Below, in pieces: positions 1 to 5,642 of a DNA stretch of 5,642 nt (position 1 is its first letter; each line of letters starts with the position of its first letter). The notes under the pieces are model-generated. The model had not been told where the DNA came from and did no database searches. It saw only the letters and a list, made by a program, of their open reading frames with translations. This DNA comes from Chloroflexota bacterium (GTDB lineage Bacteria > Chloroflexota > Dehalococcoidia > RBG-13-53-26), in contig JAUWXW010000128.1 of assembly GCA_030616195.1 (NCBI GenBank), positions 1 through 5,642 of the forward strand, given 5' to 3'. Position numbers and translations under genes: made by a program.

Positions 1-1
1 A

Positions 2-454
2 ATGGGACTTTTCCTTACCGAAGAAGTGCCCAGCGGAATTTCTGCTGAAGAGGCCATCGCCCGAATCAGGGCTCAAAGAGGGCTGGTAGGTCTCCCTCAT
101 CCTTTCGACTACATGAGAGGGATAAACCAGAAACTTCGGTCGTTAGAGAGTCTTGTCGCGGACGTTGACGTTATCGAAGTGTTCAACTCTCGTGCCCTTC
201 CGCTGGGCTTCTCTGGTGGAAAGGCCAAGCGCTTTGCTCAAAAGCACGGCCTGCTTTGCATTGCTGGTAGCGACGCTCACACAGCGTACGAGATTGGTCA
301 TGCCTATGTAGAAATGCCGGAATTCAACGGAAGCGACGAATTTCGCTTGGCTCTGGCGCAAGGCAACATCCATGGTCGTCGGAGCTGCCCTCTTGTTCAT
401 CTTGCCAGTACCTGGCACATCCTGACCAAAAGACTGAAGAGATTCCGGAGGTGA
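2..454 (+). CDS. PHP-domain metal-dependent hydrolase, C-terminal part (5' end outside window)
   Basis: This is the C-terminal 150 residues of a PHP-superfamily protein (COG0613 type), a family of metal-dependent phosphoesterases that includes nucleases and nucleotide phosphatases. Visible metal-ligand motifs are LPHPFD (His33), IEVFNSR (Glu59, Asn62) and GSDAHT (Asp91, His93), counted from base 2. The last region matches the PHP-associated C-terminal segment, where the SDAH motif is followed by a Gly-containing stretch (YEIG) and then the final helix. The N-terminal HxH metal motifs are missing, and the frame is open to the left edge. The ATG at base 2 therefore lies inside the protein (the GLFLTEEVPSG stretch is normally internal) and is not a start. 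The tail is basic (KRLKRFRR). The stop TGA at 452-454 lies 2 bases before the formyltransferase start, which implies co-transcription. The family call is firm; the substrate cannot be read from this fragment. Confidence 0.85.
   Translation: MGLFLTEEVPSGISAEEAIARIRAQRGLVGLPHPFDYMRGINQKLRSLESLVADVDVIEVFNSRALPLGFSGGKAKRFAQKHGLLCIAGSDAHTAYEIGHAYVEMPEFNGSDEFRLALAQGNIHGRRSCPLVHLASTWHILTKRLKRFRR
447..451 (+). promoter_or_regulatory. Ribosome binding site of the formyltransferase gene
   Basis: GGAGG sits 5 bases before ATG 457, inside the last codons of the PHP gene. It decides the start: the alternative GTG at 451 overlaps this Shine-Dalgarno sequence and would have none of its own. Confidence 0.8.
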
Positions 455-456
455 CA

Positions 457-1263
457 ATGTATCGCATTGGTTGGTTTTCCACCGGTCGAGGCAAGGGGTC
501 TCGCGACCTGTTGACAGTGATCCAGGACAGCATACGAGAAGGCAAGATAGAAGCAAGTATTGACTTTGTCTTCAGCAACCGCGAGCCGGGTGAAGCGACG
601 GGGAGCGATCTTTTTTTTGAACTCGTAGAAGGCTACCATATTCCCCTCGTTTGCTTCTCATCTGGGGAATTCCAACCTGAAATGAGAAGCGAATTCCTCC
701 CGGAGTGGCGGCTGGAATATGATAGGGAAGTTATGGAACGGCTTGAGGGGTTTCATCCTGACCTGTGCGTACTTGCCGGCTACATGCTTATTGTGGGAAG
801 CGAGATGTGTCAGAGGTACAAAATGATCAACCTTCACCCGGCGCCGCCAGGGGGGCCAACCGGCACCTGGAAGGAGGTGATCTGGAAATTGATGGAAAAC
901 AAGGCAGAGAGTACAGGAGCTATGATGCATCTAGTAACACCTGAATTGGATGAGGGGCCTCCAGTTACTTTCCTCACCTTCTCTATTAGAGGTGAGCCCT
1001 TCGATAGGTACTGGAAAGATACTGAGGGAATGTCTGTGGAACAGGTAAGAAGGGAGCAGGGGGAGGGTAACCCTCTATTCAAGCTTGTCCGCCAGCACGG
1101 CCTGGCCAGAGAATTCCCCTTGATCACTACCACCATCAAGGCCTTCACTGAGGGTAAGGTACGCATACAGCGAGGCAAAGTAGTTGATGCCCGGGGGAAA
1201 ACTGTCAACGGCTATGATTTGACCGCGGAAATAGATGAAATTGTGCGGAGTAAGGCAGGGTGA
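457..1263 (+). CDS. PurN/GART-like formyltransferase family protein
   Basis: The 268-residue protein has the formyltransferase N-terminal fold used by glycinamide ribonucleotide transformylase (PurN), which moves a formyl group from 10-formyl-tetrahydrofolate to an amine in purine synthesis. The catalytic Asn-His-Asp set is present: Asn125 and His127 in INLHPAP, and Asp165 in TPELDEGPP, matching Asn106, His108 and Asp144 of E. coli PurN. Other matches are an N-terminal Gly-rich phosphate-loop-like stretch (STGRGKGSRDLL, residues 8-19), the SNR motif (40-42) and a C-terminal segment of the type EFPLITTTIKAFTEGKVRI. It is longer than typical PurN (about 190-215 residues), and the loop after the catalytic His is PAPPGGPTGTW rather than the usual PSLLPxxxG. 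It may therefore act on a different substrate. The start ATG 457 is chosen from GGAGG at 447-451. It follows the PHP gene in one operon. Fold and catalysis are well supported; true PurN function is only possible. Confidence 0.8.
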   Translation: MYRIGWFSTGRGKGSRDLLTVIQDSIREGKIEASIDFVFSNREPGEATGSDLFFELVEGYHIPLVCFSSGEFQPEMRSEFLPEWRLEYDREVMERLEGFHPDLCVLAGYMLIVGSEMCQRYKMINLHPAPPGGPTGTWKEVIWKLMENKAESTGAMMHLVTPELDEGPPVTFLTFSIRGEPFDRYWKDTEGMSVEQVRREQGEGNPLFKLVRQHGLAREFPLITTTIKAFTEGKVRIQRGKVVDARGKTVNGYDLTAEIDEIVRSKAG

Positions 1264-1345
1264 GCTACTTCATTGACTTTGACTTGGAAGGCCCCCTGTC
1301 ACCCCGTGATAATGCTGATTAGCTGATGAGGCTCTTTCCGTGAGT

Positions 1346-1368
1346 GTCAGTCGCCTGAGGCGACTGAC
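1346..1368. repeat. Perfect 10-bp inverted repeat (hairpin), possible bidirectional terminator
   Basis: GTCAGTCGCC, a 3-base loop TGA, then GGCGACTGAC form a perfect GC-rich stem. It is 83 bases past the formyltransferase stop and 194 bases past the clpP stop. No T-run follows on either side, so termination is an inference from the position between convergent genes and the stem strength. Confidence 0.6.
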
Positions 1369-1377
1369 CCGGTTGAC

Positions 1378-1408
1378 CTGTCTCTACACCGTTGCATCCT
1401 TGAGACAG
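1378..1408. repeat. 7-bp inverted repeat with 17-base loop
   Basis: CTGTCTC (1378-1384) is the reverse complement of GAGACAG (1402-1408). It lies directly after the 10-bp hairpin. The stem is short, so chance occurrence is possible. Confidence 0.35.
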
Positions 1409-1451
1409 TCGCGTGCCTGAAGTGAAACGCAACTCCCCATTTCTCAAGGGA

Positions 1452-1482
1452 AGGGCGGGTTTCGCTGTGCTGCACCCGTCCT
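1452..1482 (+). repeat. 9-bp imperfect hairpin, better paired as plus-strand RNA
   Basis: AGGGCGGGT (1452-1460) pairs with ACCCGTCCT (1474-1482) around a 13-base loop. One of the nine pairs is G·U in plus-strand RNA; on the minus strand it becomes an A·C mismatch. This favours a plus-strand transcript, but weakly. Confidence 0.35.
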
Positions 1483-1561
1483 GCAAGTGGCCCCCTCCCC
1501 GGCTGAATTATGACACTAGCACCACATAAGCTGTGGGCAGCGGCTATGGAAAACGCCCTTC

Positions 1562-2164
1562 TTACTCGCTAGGTTTTGTCAGGATCTCGTCTATAATACC
1601 GTATTCCGCCGCTTGCTCAGGGTTGAGATAGAAGTCGCGGTCGGTATCTTGACTGATCTTCTCCACCGTCTGTCCGGTGTGCTTCGCCAGTACGTGGCGA
1701 ATTATGTCCTGCAGGCGCATGATCTCCTTGGCGGCGATCTCTATGTCCGTCGCCTGACCTTGAGCACCGCCCAGCGCCTGATGCATATGGATAGTAGAAT
1801 TGGGCAGGGCATAGCGTTTCCCCTTAGCCCCCGAGGCTAACAGAAGCGTACCCATGCTGGCTGCCATACCAACACAGATAGTAGATACATCAGGTTTGAT
1901 GAGCTGTATGGTGTCATAGATAGCCAGACCAGAGCTAACTATACCACCACTGCAGTTAATGTAGAGGTTGATATCCTTGTCGGCGTCTTCCCGCTCCAGG
2001 TATAGGAGCTGGGCAACGATGAGGTTAGCTACCTGGTCATTAATGGGCATGCCCAGGAAGACGATGCGCTCTCTTAACAGCAGCGAGTATATGTCATAGG
2101 CGCGCTCGCCCCTGGCACTAGATTCAACCACCATGGGAATTATCGAACTCGGTAACATATCCAT
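1562..2164 (-). CDS. clpP: ATP-dependent Clp protease proteolytic subunit ClpP
   Basis: ClpP is the serine peptidase that forms a double seven-membered ring in the cytoplasm and degrades proteins fed in by an AAA+ unfoldase (ClpX, ClpC or ClpA). The 200-residue protein matches the family length. The catalytic triad is visible: Ser103 in GMAASMG, His128 in HMHQALGG and Asp177 in DRDFYL. The N-terminus is short (MDMLPSS, then [16 protein letters not shown]), as in ClpP forms with almost no propeptide. Unusual points are NCSGG (residues 70-74) where the family normally has NSPGG in the loop that lines the substrate cleft and helps form the oxyanion hole, and HQALGG in place of HQPLGG. I chose ATG 2164 because AAAGGAG ends 6 bases before it; the TTG at 2170 has no room for a ribosome site. 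It is third in the aspS-tig-clpP operon, 36 bases after tig. No clpX follows within the window. Confidence 0.96.
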   Translation of the reverse strand: MDMLPSSIIPMVVESSARGERAYDIYSLLLRERIVFLGMPINDQVANLIVAQLLYLEREDADKDINLYINCSGGIVSSGLAIYDTIQLIKPDVSTICVGMAASMGTLLLASGAKGKRYALPNSTIHMHQALGGAQGQATDIEIAAKEIMRLQDIIRHVLAKHTGQTVEKISQDTDRDFYLNPEQAAEYGIIDEILTKPSE

Positions 2165-2170
2165 CCTCAA

Positions 2171-2177
2171 CTCCTTT
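2171..2177 (-). promoter_or_regulatory. Ribosome binding site of clpP
   Basis: Read on the minus strand, AAAGGAG lies 6 bases before ATG 2164 in the tig-clpP gap. It touches the upstream TTG at 2170, which rules that codon out as the likely start. Confidence 0.8.
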
Positions 2178-2200
2178 CTTAAGGGTCGGCGTCCATCCCC

Positions 2201-3574
2201 TTATGAAACTGTCTGACTGTCTGCCTCTCCTTCAGTACTATTGTTTTCGTCAGTGCGCTCTTCGGCGGCTTCTTCCGCGGTAGCACTCTCCACAACGGCA
2301 TTGCCCGTGGCTATTTCTGTAAGGCGCTGCATTGTCTTCTGAAGCAGTAATCTATCCGAGGTCCAACGACGTGCCTGGGGTGTATCAAATACGGTTCGTA
2401 GCTCCTCTGCCTTATCATCAGCGGCTTTGGTAATATTCTCAATCTCAGCATCAATCTCTGCCGCACTTACCTCAATCTTCTCTTCTTCAGATACCTTACC
2501 GACAACGAGCGACTGGATTAGCTGCGTAGTGGCTTGAGGCTTAAGCTCTTCCCTTATCTCCTCTTCAGTTTTGCCAATGTTTCTGAGATACGCCTCCAAG
2601 CCCCCTTGCGTTCTGAGCATATTATCCCTCTCCGTGAGCATGCGGTCGGTTTCGCGCTCCACCAGAAGAGGCGGGAATTCCACCCTGGCCAGGCCAACCG
2701 CTGCCTCGATTACTTTTCCCTCAAACTCCCTCTTGGCCTGCTCTTCGGCCGCAGCTTTCACCCTGTCGGCAACCGCTTCTCGAAGGGCATCAAGGGTTTC
2801 CACATTATCGGCGACACTTTTGGCAAACTCATCGTTTAATTCAGGGAGGTTTTTCTCTTTGACCTCAGTCACCTTTACTTTGAAATTATACTCCTGGCCG
2901 GCAAGCTCCGACACCTCATAGTCGTCGGGGAAGGAGATGGCAAACTCCTTCTCTTGATTCTTCTCCATCCCCGCCACCTGTTCTGCAAAGCCTGGCAGGG
3001 GGAGCGGGGAGTTCTCGATTACAGGATACTGTTGGGCCGCATAGTTCAGGGGATCACCTTTCTCCGGGCGCTGTTCTATGTCAATTGTTGCCAGGTCTCC
3101 GTACTGCACCGGGCGCTCTGCCGGGACCCACACGGCATTCCGCTGACGAAGCTGCTCTATTGCATTATCGATTTGCTCCTCGGTGACTTCGACAGGTTCC
3201 GGGGCAAGTCTTATGCTGTGGTAATCTCCCAGCTCAACCTTGGGGCGAAGAGGGAAGGTCGCCTTAAACACCACCGGGTCCGTCTCAAGAATCTCTGCCT
3301 GGGGTTGAGCGATCACCTCCAGTTTCTGTTCTTCGGCAGCCTGATCGCAAAGTTGAGGTATGAGGTGTTCCAGAGCCTCCTCCTGTAGTCCCTCTGTACC
3401 AACATAGTTTTGCAATATAGCCCTGGGTACTTTCCCCTTGCGGAAGCCAGGTATATTGACCTTCTTCGCCAGCTCGTGGTAAGCCTCTTCCATCGATTTC
3501 TCCAATTCCGGTGGCTCAACCTCAATGTGAAACACTGCCTGGCCGTTTTCAAACTCCTGTGTCGTTATCTTCAT
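2201..3574 (-). CDS. tig: Trigger factor, ribosome-associated chaperone and peptidyl-prolyl isomerase
   Basis: Trigger factor binds the large ribosomal subunit near the exit tunnel (through L23) and shields emerging chains. All three parts are visible in the 457 residues. The ribosome-binding domain (about 1-145) has the signature loop GFRKGKVP at 43-50. The FKBP-like domain (about 150-240) contains GDLATIDIE and LPLPGFAEQVAGM. The helical C-terminal chaperone domain (about 245-425) begins after LPELNDEFAKSV. The end (about 426-457) is a low-complexity acidic tail rich in Glu, Thr and Ser, a common variable feature. The frame is open further upstream to 3688, but that stretch overlaps the aspS end and looks unlike the family, which starts MKITTQEFENG; ATG 3574 is therefore chosen. 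Its ribosome site is weak (GGGA 7 bases upstream). The gap to aspS is 25 bases, so translational coupling or reinitiation from aspS is plausible. Confidence 0.96.
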   Translation of the reverse strand: MKITTQEFENGQAVFHIEVEPPELEKSMEEAYHELAKKVNIPGFRKGKVPRAILQNYVGTEGLQEEALEHLIPQLCDQAAEEQKLEVIAQPQAEILETDPVVFKATFPLRPKVELGDYHSIRLAPEPVEVTEEQIDNAIEQLRQRNAVWVPAERPVQYGDLATIDIEQRPEKGDPLNYAAQQYPVIENSPLPLPGFAEQVAGMEKNQEKEFAISFPDDYEVSELAGQEYNFKVKVTEVKEKNLPELNDEFAKSVADNVETLDALREAVADRVKAAAEEQAKREFEGKVIEAAVGLARVEFPPLLVERETDRMLTERDNMLRTQGGLEAYLRNIGKTEEEIREELKPQATTQLIQSLVVGKVSEEEKIEVSAAEIDAEIENITKAADDKAEELRTVFDTPQARRWTSDRLLLQKTMQRLTEIATGNAVVESATAEEAAEERTDENNSTEGEADSQTVS

Positions 3575-3599
3575 CTCTCTATCCCATCTCCATAGTAAT

Positions 3600-5387
3600 C
3601 TAGGATTCCTCTTGCACCGAAAGGTGTAGCTCCCTGAGTTGTTCCTCGGACACGTCAGAAGGGGCGTCGAACAGCGGGTCATAGGCACTTTGGGTCTTGG
3701 GGAAGGGTATTACCTCCCGGATGTTCTGCTCACCTGCCAGGAGCATTACCAGCCTGTCAATGCCAGGAGCAATGCCGCCGTGGGGAGGTGCGCCATATTC
3801 CAATGCCTCAAGGAGTTGGCCAAAACGACGTTCCATGTCCCTCTGACTATAGCCGAGCAATCGGAATACTTTCTCCTGTATCTCTCGATTATGAATTCGG
3901 ATGCTCCCGCTGGAAAGCTCACAGCCATTGCAAACAATGTCATAGTGTCGGGCCCTCACCTTCTCCGGTGCGGTGTCCAACAGCGGCATATCTTCTTCCC
4001 TGGGAGCGGTAAAAGGATGATGCATGGGCTCCCAGCGCTTGGCATCTTCATTCCACTCCAGCAGCGGGTAGTCAAGGATGAAAACGAAGGCCAGGAGGTC
4101 CGGATCGATAAGCCCAAGCCGCTGCCCCATCTCCGTCCTTATTTGCCCCAGAGCCCTATTGACTACCTCAAGCTTGTCGGCAACGATCAGGAGGAGGTCC
4201 CCTCCCTTAGCCCCAAAGCGGCTGGCCATCTCCCCTATCTGCTCTGTAGTGAAGAACTTGGCAACAACGGAGAGTGCTGTGTCCGCAACCAGGTCGCCAC
4301 TGTCCCCCTTTAAGGGCAGGGTGGCTAATCCCTTGGCGCCATGGGCTTTGGTCAGTTCCGTTAGCTCATCGAGCTGGCGTCGGGTGTAGCCGGCACAGCC
4401 GGGAGCACAGATACCCTTTACCTTTCCCCCTTCCTGCACCGCGGTGCGGAAAACGGCAAAGTCGGACCTGGCAGCGATGTCAGTCAAGTCGTGAAACTCC
4501 AAGCCGAAGCGAATGTCAGGTTTGTCACTCCCGTAGCGCTCCATTGTCTCCTCATAGGAGAAACGGGGGAAGGGCTCGATCACCCTCATGGAAGGTTTCA
4601 CTGCTCCAACCAGGGAGGTGAACATCTCCTCGATCAGGTTTAGTATATCCTCTTCGTCCACGAAGCTCATTTCCAGGTCAAGCTGGGTGAACTCCGGCTG
4701 ACGGTCAGCGCGCAGGTCCTCATCGCGGAAGCATCTGGCTATCTGGAAGTATTTCTCGAAGCCAGCCACCATCAGCAGTTGCTTAAGTTGTTGAGGTGAC
4801 TGAGGAAGGGCGTAGAACTTGCCATGCTGGAGGCGGCTGGGTACCAGAAAGTCCCTTGCCCCCTCGGGGGTGCTCTTGATTAGAATAGGGGTCTCAATCT
4901 CGATAAATCCCCTGTCATCTAGAAAATCACGAAGGAACTTCACTACCCGGTGTCGAAGAATGATGTTCTCCTTCATTCGCTCTCGGCGCAAGTCCAGATA
5001 ACGATACTTTAGCCTGAGGTTCTCCTCTACCTCGGTATCTTCATTAACATAAAAGGGAGGGTTCTTTGACGGATTCAGGATGCTGCAGTTTTCGGCCATC
5101 AATTCAATTTCCCCGGTGGATAGCTTTGGGTTCTCGGTGCCTGGTGGGCGGCGAGCAACCTTACCCTCAACCCTTATTACATACTCGTTGCGCAGCCCAC
5201 TAGCTAATTCATGCAGCCGGGAATCCATCTCTGGATTAAATACCACTTGAACCAATCCATCTCTATCCCTGAGGTCAATGAATATCAGCCCGCCATGGTC
5301 CCTGCGTCGATGCACCCAGCCGGCAACAGTTACCGTCTTATCGATATGTTCCGAGGTGAGCTCTCCACAACTGTGAGTCCTGAGCAA
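3600..5387 (-). CDS. aspS: Aspartyl-tRNA synthetase, bacterial type, probably non-discriminating (Asp/Asx)
   Basis: This class IIb synthetase charges tRNA-Asp with aspartate. With the TTG 5387 start it has 595 residues, the usual bacterial length. An N-terminal OB-fold anticodon-binding domain (about 1-105) carries GWVHRRRDHGG. The catalytic core has motif 1 (GFIEIETPIL, about 160-169), the TPEGARDFLVPSR stretch, motif 2 (FRDEDLRADRQPEF, 220-233) and motif 3 (GIAPGIDRLVML, 538-549). The bacteria-specific GAD insertion lies at about 295-415. His31 and Gly83 match the residues linked in Pseudomonas aeruginosa AspRS to acceptance of tRNA-Asn, so the enzyme probably also makes Asp-tRNA-Asn for the GatCAB amidotransferase; this is inference. 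Start choice: an upstream GTG at 5405 keeps the frame, but AAGGGG lies 6 bases before TTG 5387, and the shorter protein begins MLRTHSCGEL as the family does. It is first in the operon, behind a strong promoter. Confidence 0.96.
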   Translation of the reverse strand: MLRTHSCGELTSEHIDKTVTVAGWVHRRRDHGGLIFIDLRDRDGLVQVVFNPEMDSRLHELASGLRNEYVIRVEGKVARRPPGTENPKLSTGEIELMAENCSILNPSKNPPFYVNEDTEVEENLRLKYRYLDLRRERMKENIILRHRVVKFLRDFLDDRGFIEIETPILIKSTPEGARDFLVPSRLQHGKFYALPQSPQQLKQLLMVAGFEKYFQIARCFRDEDLRADRQPEFTQLDLEMSFVDEEDILNLIEEMFTSLVGAVKPSMRVIEPFPRFSYEETMERYGSDKPDIRFGLEFHDLTDIAARSDFAVFRTAVQEGGKVKGICAPGCAGYTRRQLDELTELTKAHGAKGLATLPLKGDSGDLVADTALSVVAKFFTTEQIGEMASRFGAKGGDLLLIVADKLEVVNRALGQIRTEMGQRLGLIDPDLLAFVFILDYPLLEWNEDAKRWEPMHHPFTAPREEDMPLLDTAPEKVRARHYDIVCNGCELSSGSIRIHNREIQEKVFRLLGYSQRDMERRFGQLLEALEYGAPPHGGIAPGIDRLVMLLAGEQNIREVIPFPKTQSAYDPLFDAPSDVSEEQLRELHLSVQEES

Positions 5388-5393
5388 GGTTTT

Positions 5394-5399
5394 CCCCTT
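5394..5399 (-). promoter_or_regulatory. Ribosome binding site of aspS
   Basis: On the minus strand AAGGGG is followed by 6 bases and then TTG 5387. It lies inside the reading frame if GTG 5405 is taken as start, and it is the main reason for preferring the TTG. Confidence 0.7.
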
Positions 5400-5411
5400 T
5401 GGCACAAAAAG

Positions 5412-5440
5412 ATTATAATAGAACGAACGGGGCTTTTCAA
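5412..5440 (-). promoter_or_regulatory. Sigma-70-type promoter of the aspS-tig-clpP operon
   Basis: On the minus strand, TTGAAA (5440-5435) is separated by 17 bases from a perfect TATAAT (5417-5412). Standard spacing puts transcription start at about G5405. This gives an 18-base leader before the TTG start of aspS. It would instead make the GTG 5405 start leaderless. Confidence 0.8.
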
Positions 5441-5470
5441 TTGAGGTTTGCTATGGGGCACTGCTACAAT
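5441..5470 (+). promoter_or_regulatory. Sigma-70-type promoter of the coiled-coil/zinc-ribbon gene
   Basis: TTGAGG (5441-5446), an 18-base spacer and TACAAT (5465-5470) make a good promoter. The predicted start is near 5477, leaving a leader of about 46 bases before GTG 5523. Its -35 element directly abuts the -35 of the aspS promoter on the other strand. Confidence 0.65.
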
Positions 5471-5510
5471 AGCGTGGGGCAATCTGCAGTGATGGGAAAT
5501 CGACACTTAT

Positions 5511-5517
5511 GAGAGGG
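5511..5517 (+). promoter_or_regulatory. Ribosome binding site of the coiled-coil/zinc-ribbon gene
   Basis: GAGAGGG lies 5 bases before GTG 5523. The nearby ATG at 5519 is in another frame and meets a stop after 14 codons, so the site serves the GTG. Confidence 0.65.
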
Positions 5518-5522
5518 TATGA

Positions 5523-5642
5523 GTGAACCCAGGCAAGCAACTGCACGACCTGCAAGAGATTGACCTGGACTTGGAAAGCAAGGTGGAAAGGCTATCGCAG
5601 GTTGAGAGGCAGTTGAGCCATAATGAGGCATTAGCAAGGGCA
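5523..5642 (+). CDS. N-terminus of a COG1579-type coiled-coil, C4 zinc-ribbon protein (3' end outside window)
   Basis: Only the first 40 codons are present, beginning GTG (MNPGKQLHDLQEIDLDLESK), with no stop before the edge. The opening pattern, Leu-x-x-Leu-Gln-x-Ile-Asp followed by a charged heptad-like helix (KVERLSQVERQLSHNEALARA), is typical of the COG1579 family (formerly DUF164). Those proteins have a long antiparallel coiled coil and a C-terminal four-cysteine zinc ribbon thought to bind nucleic acid. The zinc ribbon would lie beyond the window, so it is not seen. An in-frame TGA directly precedes the GTG (5520-5522), so no upstream start in this frame is possible, and GAGAGGG 5 bases away supports this one. 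It is divergent from aspS. Another coiled-coil protein is possible, since the evidence is a short helix. Confidence 0.65.
   Translation, partial: MNPGKQLHDLQEIDLDLESKVERLSQVERQLSHNEALARA

Larger units (their letters stand above)
1264..1561. other. Convergent intergenic region with hairpins, no gene recognised
   Basis: About 300 bases lie between the ends of the plus-strand formyltransferase gene and the minus-strand clpP gene. I see no convincing coding frame, tRNA or known riboswitch. It contains three inverted repeats (1346-1368, 1378-1408, 1452-1482), a short tandem TTGACT repeat at 1273-1284, and a C-rich run at 1491-1500. None of the hairpins is followed by a T-tract on either strand, so a standard intrinsic terminator is not visible. 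The likely role is termination of the two converging transcripts or processing of their 3' ends. A small structured RNA cannot be excluded. Confidence 0.6.

Noticed and set aside
1273..1313. TTGACT repeats followed by GATAAT as a promoter
   Set aside because: The spacing from the second TTGACT to GATAAT is 23 bases, too long for a sigma-70 promoter, and no gene follows on the plus strand.
1321..1370. CTGATGAG at 1323-1330, like the start of a hammerhead ribozyme core
   Set aside because: No GAAA core element follows at a suitable position after a stem II, and no flanking stems I and III can be drawn. The 8-base match is likely chance.
1451..1490. Slight resemblance to cobalamin-riboswitch conserved stretches
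   Set aside because: The conserved boxes are not in the right order or complete, and the region lies downstream of both flanking genes, not upstream of any gene.
3579..3593. A four-codon minimal ORF (MEMG) just before tig, as a possible leader peptide
   Set aside because: It has no ribosome binding site at a proper distance, and such short frames are expected by chance.
3575..3688. N-terminal extension of trigger factor up to 3688
   Set aside because: It overlaps the end of aspS, its residues are unlike the family, and the family normally begins at the MKITTQEFENG start.
3639..4313. A long plus-strand open frame opposite aspS (224 codons)
   Set aside because: It is antisense to a clearly conserved synthetase gene and its product shows no recognisable domain, so it is a shadow of aspS codon use.
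5519..5563. ATG 5519 as the start of the right-edge gene
   Set aside because: This frame stops at TGA after 14 codons. GTG 5523 opens the frame that shows the COG1579-like pattern.

Overview
The window is ordinary chromosomal bacterial DNA, dense in genes and of balanced base composition. It most resembles Chloroflexota of the Dehalococcoidia type. That is a judgement from remembered protein similarity, not a search. It rests on the ClpP sequence (an IHMHQ active-site context and a short N-terminus), the aspS-tig-clpP gene order and the style of the zinc-ribbon/coiled-coil gene. I see no mobile element, CRISPR array, tRNA or rRNA.

Layout. Bases 2-454 (+) carry the C-terminal part of a PHP-domain metal-dependent hydrolase, cut by the window edge. 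It is tightly joined (2-base gap) to a formyltransferase of the PurN/GART fold at 457-1263 (+). A convergent intergenic region of about 300 bases (1264-1561) holds three inverted repeats and no recognisable gene. Next comes a minus-strand operon, in transcription order aspS (5387-3600), tig (3574-2201) and clpP (2164-1562), with gaps of only 25 and 36 bases. A divergent promoter region (about 5406-5522) separates aspS from a plus-strand gene starting at GTG 5523. That gene is the N-terminus of a COG1579-type coiled-coil/zinc-ribbon protein and runs off the right edge.

How the genes fit together. The operon joins tRNA charging (aspartyl-tRNA synthetase, predicted here to be non-discriminating), folding of nascent chains at the ribosome (trigger factor) and protein removal (ClpP peptidase), so it is a protein-synthesis and quality-control unit. 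No unfoldase gene (clpX) follows clpP inside this window. For aspS, clpP and the formyltransferase, the longest open frame is probably not the real start: good Shine-Dalgarno sequences point to internal starts, which I used. The trigger-factor start was moved for homology reasons.

I found no convincing previously undescribed system. The points most worth a second look are the abutting divergent promoters, the altered ClpP Gly-rich loop (NCSGG instead of NSPGG), the atypical formyltransferase paired with a PHP hydrolase, and the hairpin-rich convergent intergenic region.
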